Shown one piece after another: positions 58,079 through 64,000 of a DNA stretch of 64,000 nucleotides (the first letter of the stretch is position 1; each line of letters starts with the position of its first letter). The notes beneath the pieces were generated by a model. The model was not told the DNA's origin. It saw only the letters and a list, made by a program, of their open reading frames with translations, and made no database searches. The DNA lies in contig JAUNBK010000005.1 of the NCBI GenBank assembly GCA_030527105.1, positions 20,285 through 84,284 of the forward strand. Direction: 5' to 3'. Source of the DNA: Planctomycetia bacterium. GTDB taxonomy: Bacteria > Planctomycetota > Planctomycetia > Pirellulales > Thermoguttaceae. The position numbers were made by a program, and so were the translations under genes.

Positions 58079-59494
58079 CTAAAAATTGAAGTAAATGAAC
58101 GGATTGCGCCCACCCTGCACAACATACACCACGGAAACAAAAAACAACGCGCAGTATGCGAGGACGCGAAGCATTTCAAAACACGCTCGCCCTCCCCATC
58201 TTTTTTCAAGCCATGGAACTACGGGCATGGAAAATAGCACGGCAAACGCGAAAAAGTACCGTGATTCGTGAAAATAGAACACCACGAAATCGTTAAAAAA
58301 GGGAGTTCCCGCAAGTCCAAACAATGTTTGAAAATATGTTCCCGCAGCGGCAATGTTTTCCGCACGGAATAGCACCCAGCCCAGTACAAATGCCAAAATC
58401 GTGTAGAGATGTTTTAGCGGCAGAAGAAACGATGAATTTCCCCGTTTTTCAAAACCCGTGTACTTCTCGAACACTAACAAAACAAAGTAGAACAATCCCC
58501 AACCAATGAATGTCCAGTTCGCTCCATGCCAGAGTCCGGTCAACGCCCAGACAACAAAAAGATTCAAGATGAGCCGCGCATTGTTAACTCGGTTCCCTCC
58601 CAGTGGAATATAGACATAATCGCGGAAAAAGCTGCTCAGCGACATGTGCCAGCGCCGCCAGAATTCGCTGACAGAACGGGAAACGTACGGATATTGGAAG
58701 TTTTCGAGAAAATGGAAGCCGAACATTTTCCCCAACCCGATGGCCATATCGGAGTAGCCGGAAAAATCGAAGTAAATCTGAAACGTGTAAGCCAAAGCCC
58801 CCATCCACGCCATGAGTACACAGCGGTCTGTGGGAGCCATTTCAAATGCCGCGTCCGCCACCAGTGCCATGGTGTTGGCAAGGAGCATCTTTTTACTCAG
58901 CCCCACAATGAATCGGCACGCCCCTTCCGAAAAATCATCCAACGATTCGCGGCGTCCATGGATTTGCTCGGCAATGGTCTCGTACCGCACAATCGGTCCG
59001 GCAATTAACTGCGGGAAAAAAGCGATGTAAAGTCCCACGTTACATGGATTTTTCTGGGCTTTTCCTTTCCCTCGATAAATATCCATGACGTATGAAATGG
59101 CTTGGAATGTAAAAAACGAAATCCCAATGGGCAACGTGATTTGAGGAATGGGAATGTAGCTTCCGATGAAATAATTGATATTGCCGAGGAAGAACATCCA
59201 GTATTTGAAATAACCAAGGATTCCCAGATTAACGACAAGCATCGCGATCAGGATTCCACGCCCTGCCGTCCGGTTTTCACGGAATTTTTCCACGAGCAAC
59301 CCGAAAATCCAGTTTGCCAGAATGGAAGTCACCATCACCAAGACGAACCAAGGCTCGCCATAGGCGTAAAACAGCAGGCTCATTCCAAGCAGGAACAAAT
59401 TTTGCAGGCTTCTCCACCGAAATAGCAGTCCGTAATACACGAACAGCATAAACGGCAAAAACAGAAACAAAAATATTTCACTGGAAAATAACAT
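58079..59494 (-). CDS. MBOAT-family O-acyltransferase (AlgI-like)
   Basis: The 471-residue membrane protein has about ten helices and the MBOAT signatures: YFDFSGYSDMAIGLGKMFGF, FWRRWHMSLSSFFRDYVYIP with GGNR, and the catalytic His in LTGLWHGANWTFIGWG near residue 318. It moves acetyl from a cytosolic donor across the membrane to an exported polysaccharide, passing it to an AlgJ/AlgX-like partner, which is the next gene upstream. Its start lies 25 nt after the MITE that ends that partner gene. Confidence 0.93.
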   Translation of the reverse strand: MLFSSEIFLFLFLPFMLFVYYGLLFRWRSLQNLFLLGMSLLFYAYGEPWFVLVMVTSILANWIFGLLVEKFRENRTAGRGILIAMLVVNLGILGYFKYWMFFLGNINYFIGSYIPIPQITLPIGISFFTFQAISYVMDIYRGKGKAQKNPCNVGLYIAFFPQLIAGPIVRYETIAEQIHGRRESLDDFSEGACRFIVGLSKKMLLANTMALVADAAFEMAPTDRCVLMAWMGALAYTFQIYFDFSGYSDMAIGLGKMFGFHFLENFQYPYVSRSVSEFWRRWHMSLSSFFRDYVYIPLGGNRVNNARLILNLFVVWALTGLWHGANWTFIGWGLFYFVLLVFEKYTGFEKRGNSSFLLPLKHLYTILAFVLGWVLFRAENIAAAGTYFQTLFGLAGTPFFNDFVVFYFHESRYFFAFAVLFSMPVVPWLEKRWGGRACFEMLRVLAYCALFFVSVVYVVQGGRNPFIYFNF

Positions 59495-59518
59495 GGGTAG
59501 TCAAAACCTGATGAAAGA

Positions 59519-60826
59519 TTATAATACTTCGCGTTGAAATTTCCGGTGTCGTCCGCCGTCGGAGCTTGCGCACCACGGCTCGCAAAGCGTCGCGCAAAAC
59601 GGGAATTTTAAACGACGATGAGTATAACGTGTTTCAAGGGGAAGTGTGATATAATCGGTATATAAACGCCCTACACCACGGGCTGTCAAGAGGAGAATAA
59701 CGATATCCGGTTGCATCTGCTTCAACTTTTCATCGAGGTCGCTATGGTAGCGCAGAGGGCAGACGAATACCATTTCATGGCACCCCAGGGGCATGTAGCG
59801 CGAAAAGTTCGCTCCAAATGAGTCCGTGATAAGCAAAACTCGTTTGGAGGGGATATTCTGGTTAATAACCCTTTCTTCCATTGTCCGCGGAGGCATCAGG
59901 ATATCAAACGATCCTTCTTGATGAAGCATTTTTCGCGGCCAATAGATTTCCTGATCGCTTATGAATTGCGTTGGAAATTTCGGAAGAAAAAAGACCTTGT
60001 GATCTTCGGGAACAAAAGTTTCTCCCAACCTCTCCCCCTGACCATAGAGAACCGAATCGTCTCGCACACGATAATAATTATCGGCATCCAATACCTCTGG
60101 AGGAATGCTGAACCCGTACTTTTCGTTCAAATGTCTTCCCGTCTGTTGAAACGCGTAAAAGGCATATTCCATTTGCCAGTGCGTTTCTGATTTTAAGAAA
60201 CACTCGTAGTGTTTTTGAGGACAGTCCCTGAAAATTTCACGGGTATCCAGACAATCCACTCCAGCCTCCCGAAGGTAATCCAGAAGCCGGTTCGTGTTGT
60301 CGTCCGAAAAACAGGTTGCGCCACGCGGAAGCTCTGGAGCATATTTACAAACAAGATGAGGTGCTTGGACAAAGAGGAACGGGATGTTTTTCGTCTTCAG
60401 CCAGCGGTCAAACTGAATGAGTGCGTCTGCTGCTTCCGTGTTATCTTGGCGGGGAACCAGCATGGCTACGTATCCATTCTTCAGACGACACCAATGGGAC
60501 AAATCATCGCGAACGGACTGTATATCAAGTAACACCTGAATGCTGCCAAAAACATTGATCAAGTGTTGATCTGCCCGTTTTCCCAGTGGGTTATTACGGC
60601 TCGATTGAACCGCATTACGAACTGCGTTTCTCAGGCACTCACAAACCTGCTGAATATTTGGTGGAGTGGTTTCTTTACCCAGGCAACTTTCCCATTCCCA
60701 ATAGACGGATTTGGCAAAAGTATATGGATGCCAAGGAATGTCGTAAAGCGCCAGATTAAAAAAGATTCCCACACAAAAAAGAATTCCAATCAGTCTTTGT
60801 CCAATATATCGCCAATACCATTTCAT
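59519..60826 (-). CDS. AlgX/AlgJ-like SGNH acetyltransferase partner with MITE-derived C-terminus
   Basis: The 435-residue protein has one N-terminal membrane helix (RLIGILFCVGIFFNLALY) and an exported SGNH-like domain: Ser in LLITDSFGANFSRYMP, and SETHWQMEYAFYAF, the DxxH-like element of AlgX/AlgJ. It would place O-acetyl groups on a surface polysaccharide with the MBOAT protein. The natural frame runs into MITE copy 13, whose 107 bp code the last 35 residues (YTHRRLKFPFCATLCEP.. KFQREVL) and, with one flanking base, the TAA stop. Those residues, including three Cys, are not expected in the family. Start ATG 60826; IS630 begins 37 nt before it. Confidence 0.85.
   Translation of the reverse strand: MKWYWRYIGQRLIGILFCVGIFFNLALYDIPWHPYTFAKSVYWEWESCLGKETTPPNIQQVCECLRNAVRNAVQSSRNNPLGKRADQHLINVFGSIQVLLDIQSVRDDLSHWCRLKNGYVAMLVPRQDNTEAADALIQFDRWLKTKNIPFLFVQAPHLVCKYAPELPRGATCFSDDNTNRLLDYLREAGVDCLDTREIFRDCPQKHYECFLKSETHWQMEYAFYAFQQTGRHLNEKYGFSIPPEVLDADNYYRVRDDSVLYGQGERLGETFVPEDHKVFFLPKFPTQFISDQEIYWPRKMLHQEGSFDILMPPRTMEERVINQNIPSKRVLLITDSFGANFSRYMPLGCHEMVFVCPLRYHSDLDEKLKQMQPDIVILLLTARGVGRLYTDYITLPLETRYTHRRLKFPFCATLCEPWCASSDGGRHRKFQREVL
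59520..59626 (-). repeat. MITE copy 13, inside the 3' end of the AlgX-like gene
   Basis: 107 bp, excellent match: end B TATAATACTTCGCG, core GGAGCTTGCGCACCACGGCTCGC, end A GGAATTTTAAACGACGAT then GAGTATA. It is read in frame by the AlgX-like gene, and its end B faces the MBOAT start 25 nt away. Confidence 0.95.
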
Positions 60827-60862
60827 AAGTATGCTCCATGTTGTGTTATACCTATTGTCGTT

Positions 60863-61882
60863 TATACTACTTCTCCTATAAAATTCCCGCAAAAGTCACA
60901 CGGACTTTTGACGATGAAACCAGTGTACCACACTTTGCGAATGGAGTCAAGGTCGGAAGATGGAAAGTTATCGATTATCAGAAAAAGATTTGAACGAATT
61001 GCGCCACGCGCACAGAAAAGCGAAGGAAAAATGGCTGGCGGACAGAATCAAAGCCGTTTTTCTGCTCGGGTGTGGTCGGACTGTCGGCGACGTGGCGGAG
61101 GTTCTGATGATGGACGAAAAAACCGTCCGCAAGCATTTTCAAACGTGGGAATCAGGAGGTGTTGATGCCTTAAAACGGCGGCTTTAGCGCGGTCACGTGA
61201 TACGTTTGACTCCGGTACAAAAAGAGAGGTTGTCGACTTGGCTGAACGGAGATTTATGCCTAAACGTGGGCGAAATTTGATAAAAACGTACGGCGTTTTC
61301 CTCTCGCGCTCGCACGTGTGCAGGTTGTTGCGCGAACTCGGTTTCGTGTACAAAAAAATCGAAACATGCGCCAGAATATCGCCAACTCCGTGAAAACGCG
61401 AGTGAAAACGAGGTTTTTTACTTCGGCGATGGCTGCCACCCGCGACACAATAGCCTCCCGGCATATGGCTGGATTCGTCGGGGGGAGGAGCGGGAACTAA
61501 AATCGAATTGTTTGTGCCAACATATCAATATTAATGGTGTCATAAACATTTACACGCTGCCGACTTGCGTCACATTTCCTGCGACGATTCAAAAACAACC
61601 ATCCATGTATTCGTAGGCAACGCAAGATATTATCATTCCAAACTTTTGCGCGAATTCTTAATCAAAACCAACGTTCGCTTTCATTTTTTGCCCGCCTACT
61701 CTCCGAATCACAATCCGATCGAGCGATTATGGCGATTTTTAAGAAAAAAGTACTACATAATCAATATTTTCCTGATTTTTTCGACGTCGAAAACGGTATT
61801 TGCCCGACCTGCGTACGCTAATCGCCGAGAATTTCCAAACTCTCGGTGCCAAAACGGGAAATCTTAAAGGAGAACGAGTATA
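60863..61882 (+). mobile_element. IS630-family insertion sequence, decayed
   Basis: 1020 bp. Left end TATACTACTTCTCC..AAAATTCCCG and inverted right end GTTATACTCGTTCTCC..GATTTCCCG form imperfect terminal repeats of about 27 bp, flanked by TA, the IS630 target. The transposase frame is broken: 60960-61187 codes the helix-turn-helix part (YRLSEKDLNELRHAHRKAKE, VAEVLMMDEKTVRKHF), and later pieces in other frames code GWIRRGEERE, FVGNARYYHSKLLREF (Gly where the second catalytic Asp is usual) and NPIERLWRFLRKK. It cannot make full transposase without several frameshifts. It lies 8 nt from the znuB stop. Confidence 0.9.
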
Positions 61883-61890
61883 ACACCTCC

Positions 61891-62709
61891 CTAAAACTTC
61901 TTCCGGCTCCGGCGCTTGAGTGCGTTCCAAAACATGAAAAGCAAAAGGAGTCCAATTTCGAGCATGACCACCGCACCGCCGGGCTTCGTGTTGGTCAGGC
62001 AGGATATGTAGAGTCCTGCGTTCATCGTGAATACGGAGAAAAGAACGGCAACGATCAATGTTCCGCGGTAGCTTTTGCCAAGCTGCATCGCTGCGGCGAC
62101 CGGGATAACGAGGAGTGAGGAGACGATAAGAGCGCCAACAGTCCGTGCCGCAACGGAAACCGTGACGGCGGTGAGAATGGTGAAAATGAAATTGACCAGT
62201 CCGACTGGTACGCCTGCCATTCGTGCGGCAGTCTCGTCGAATGCGACGTAGAAAAGCTCTTTGTAGAGCAAGAGAGACGAGGCGAGGACGAGCGCGCTCA
62301 CGCCGATGATGAGACCCAACTCAAAATCGCTCACCGCGACGATGCTCCCGAAAAGGAAACTTTGAAAGTTGGAGGCGCTTTTGACGAAACTCGACAATAT
62401 CGCCGTGAGACCGATTCCTGCGGACAAAATCACGGCAATTGCCATCTCGGCAAACTGGGGGAATCGTTTGCGGAGGATTTCGATTCCGAGTGCCGCCACG
62501 GCGCAATAAATCGTCGCGCAGAGGGTTGGGTTGAAGCCCATAATCAATCCGAAGGTCACGCCCGCAAGCGACGTGTGCGCGAGCGTCTCGCCCATCATGG
62601 AAAGTCGCTTGAGGACAATGGTGATTCCTATGCATGGAAGGACGATGGCGAGGAATGTCCCCACCAAAAACGCGCGTTGGATAAAATCGTACTGAAAAAT
62701 GTCGATCAT
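61891..62709 (-). CDS. znuB: Zinc/manganese ABC transporter permease (ZnuB-like)
   Basis: The 272-residue ABC-3 family permease has eight or so membrane helices and the conserved LLVIPVAAAMQLGKSYR near the cytoplasmic ATPase-contact loop, as well as GETLAHTSLAGVTFG. With the ATPase and binding protein upstream it imports Zn2+ or Mn2+; His and acidic residues that would separate the two cannot be judged. Start ATG 62709 overlaps the ATPase stop by 4 nt, so the operon is tightly coupled. An IS630 end lies 8 nt after its stop. Confidence 0.9.
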   Translation of the reverse strand: MIDIFQYDFIQRAFLVGTFLAIVLPCIGITIVLKRLSMMGETLAHTSLAGVTFGLIMGFNPTLCATIYCAVAALGIEILRKRFPQFAEMAIAVILSAGIGLTAILSSFVKSASNFQSFLFGSIVAVSDFELGLIIGVSALVLASSLLLYKELFYVAFDETAARMAGVPVGLVNFIFTILTAVTVSVAARTVGALIVSSLLVIPVAAAMQLGKSYRGTLIVAVLFSVFTMNAGLYISCLTNTKPGGAVVMLEIGLLLLFMFWNALKRRSRKKF

Positions 62710-63452
62710 TTTTGTTTGGTCATGCTCTCGCTCGAGTGGGGATGTGGGTGTTTGTGTCGATTCTTAAGTTCGAGATGAAGCTGCTCGTGCCCGATCTCGA
62801 CGAGGTTTGCGTCTTCGAGACAAAAAATGCGTTGAACGTAGTCTGCCGCGCGAGCAACATCGTGCGTCACCATGGCGATCGTGAGGTTTTGGTCCGTCTG
62901 AAGCCGTGCGAGCAACTCGTAGAGCGACCGTGCGTTGGTGGCGTCGATCCCATTCATCGGCTCGTCCAAAACGAGCATACTCGGGTGATTCACAAGTGCG
63001 CGTGCGATAAAAACGCGCTGAAGCTGTCCTCCAGAGAGAGACCCAATGAGGGCGTGTCGCAAATCGACGAGTCCCGCAAGTTCGAGTGCGTCGCAAACGG
63101 CTTGACGATGTTCGCGACGCGGAAATCGAAAGAGACCGATTTTTTGGAAGAGATTCGCCAAAACCATTTCCTCGACCGTGGCGGGGAAAGAAGTGTTGAG
63201 GAACGGGTGACTCTGCGGGACGTATCCAACCTTCCACCACTCATGGAAATCAGACGCCCGCGCGCCGCACAAGCGCACCTCGCCCGAGTCGGGATGGAGG
63301 AGGTTGAGAGCGATTTTCAGGAGCGTACTTTTCCCCGCCCCGTTTGCTCCAATGATGGCGGCGAATTCCCCGCGATAAACGTGAAAGGATACGTTGTCGA
63401 GCAGCCGAGTCTCCGAAACGTAGGAAAAACAAACATTCCGAAATTCAATCAT
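62706..63452 (-). CDS. znuC: Zinc/manganese ABC transporter ATPase (ZnuC-like)
   Basis: The 248-residue ATPase has Walker A GANGAGKSTLL near 36-46, Q-loop VPQSHPF, signature LSGGQLQR, Walker B MLVLDEPMNGID and switch VTHDVARAAD. It drives metal uptake with ZnuB and the binding protein. It overlaps the end of the binding-protein gene by 8 nt and the start of znuB by 4 nt. The His-rich tail (HKHPHPHS) is common in zinc systems. Confidence 0.92.
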   Translation of the reverse strand: MIEFRNVCFSYVSETRLLDNVSFHVYRGEFAAIIGANGAGKSTLLKIALNLLHPDSGEVRLCGARASDFHEWWKVGYVPQSHPFLNTSFPATVEEMVLANLFQKIGLFRFPRREHRQAVCDALELAGLVDLRHALIGSLSGGQLQRVFIARALVNHPSMLVLDEPMNGIDATNARSLYELLARLQTDQNLTIAMVTHDVARAADYVQRIFCLEDANLVEIGHEQLHLELKNRHKHPHPHSSESMTKQK

Positions 63453-64000
63453 TCTCCACCGATACTCTCAAGGTCTCAAGCGCTTTGCAATTGGCACGCA
63501 TCAGGGAAAAATAGTCTTTTCCCTCGGAAATGGACTCGATCGGGTCGAGGACTTCGATCTTCACGCCCGTGCTGTTGGCGAGAGTTTTGGCGGTCGCGTC
63601 GTTCTCGCCCTGCGTGATGAAAATGGTGTGGATGTGCGACTTTTTGATGAAATCCGCCACGGACATCATCTGCGCCGGCGTCGGTTCCGAATAAGGAGAG
63701 TATCCCTCAAGCGGAATTTGCTCCAGCCCATATTCGCGGCAGAGGTAGCCAAACGCTTGGTGCGTCACGATAATGCGCTTGTCCTGGAGGCTTTCGACCA
63801 CAGCGCGAAATTCTTCGTCCAAACGATCGCACTCGGCAGCGCATTTTTCGTAATTCTCACGATAGAACTCGGCATTGTCGGGATCCAAATCCACCAGAAA
63901 GTCGCAAATATTTTTCAACTCGACCTTCGCCAACTTCGGGGAGAGCCAAACGTGCGGGTCGGGCGCGCCTTCAGCCTCATTCTCGTGGGACACGTGGTGG
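63445..64000 (-). CDS. znuA: Zinc/manganese-binding periplasmic protein, C-terminal part (ZnuA-like)
   Basis: Partial: the gene runs off the window, and 185 codons are visible. It contains the end of a His-rich loop (HHVSHENEAEG), PDPHVWLSPKLAKVEL, ITHQAFGYLCREYGLEQ, and FITQGENDATAKTLAN; these cover the metal His and Asp/Glu positions of cluster 9 binding proteins. It captures Zn2+ or Mn2+ outside the cytoplasmic membrane and hands it to ZnuB. First visible gene of the znuABC operon; its promoter and any Zur box are outside the window. Confidence 0.9.
   Translation of the reverse strand, partial: HHVSHENEAEGAPDPHVWLSPKLAKVELKNICDFLVDLDPDNAEFYRENYEKCAAECDRLDEEFRAVVESLQDKRIIVTHQAFGYLCREYGLEQIPLEGYSPYSEPTPAQMMSVADFIKKSHIHTIFITQGENDATAKTLANSTGVKIEVLDPIESISEGKDYFSLMRANCKALETLRVSVEND

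Noticed and set aside
60960..61187. 75-residue helix-turn-helix protein as an independent regulator
   Set aside because: It is the N-terminal part of the IS630 transposase lying just inside the element's left end.

Overview
The window looks like chromosomal DNA of a member of the Planctomycetota, probably an anaerobic or microaerophilic, host-associated or polysaccharide-degrading one. The signs are a PEP-CTERM exported beta-helix/F5-8C protein, a very large DUF4175-type membrane protein with a low-complexity tail, a DUF6677-like small membrane protein followed by a 63-residue membrane protein, tandem secreted cyclophilins, Tat-exported metallophosphoesterases and c-type cytochromes, and exported glycoside hydrolases (GH2, GH127). 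This assignment is inferred from gene content and no taxonomic marker was tested.

Layout. 1-1.1 kb: tail of an SDR-like gene, then pyrF. 1.1-10.6 kb: a defence island made of a type II methyltransferase/endonuclease pair (XcyI-like) lodged inside a broken IS630 transposase gene, an arginase-family gene, a large type IIG restriction-modification enzyme, and a three-gene type II Thoeris system (TM-macro effector plus two different TIR proteins). The Thoeris cassette lies between two near-identical 145-bp copies of the 3' part of the type IIG gene. 10.7-19.6 kb: the giant DUF4175 protein, dnaK and clpB. 19.7-30.4 kb: a repetitive Pro/Ala/Glu secreted protein, an exported beta-galactosidase, an exported beta-L-arabinofuranosidase, and a PEP-CTERM surface protein whose signal-peptide codons contain a (TA)11 tract that puts the gene out of frame here. 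30.5-36 kb: CNNM/CBS protein and ybeY, DUF6677 protein, trkA, a glycosyltransferase and an AraC-type DNA-binding domain. 36.7-48.4 kb: tRNA-Leu, metallophosphoesterase, xerC/D, rph, argF, argD, argB, rubrerythrin, a cytochrome c / metallophosphoesterase / di-heme peroxidase operon, and a Fur/PerR regulator. 48.9-64 kb: SGNH esterase, K+/H+ antiporter, short uvrC, ABC ATPase, two cyclophilins, an MBOAT/AlgX-like polysaccharide acylation pair, a decayed IS630 copy, and a Zn/Mn ABC transporter (znuBC and the end of znuA).

The whole window is sprinkled with about fourteen copies of a roughly 105-bp element. Its ends match the terminal inverted repeats of the IS630 element at 60863-61882 and it is bounded by TA, so it is read here as a MITE family mobilised by that IS. 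Six copies sit 17-60 nt upstream of a start codon with the same end facing the gene (clpB, ybeY, argF, cytochrome peroxidase, uvrC, MBOAT). One copy has become the last 35 codons and stop codon of the AlgX-like gene. This placement bias, the TA-tract phase switch and the Thoeris insertion are the most notable signals.
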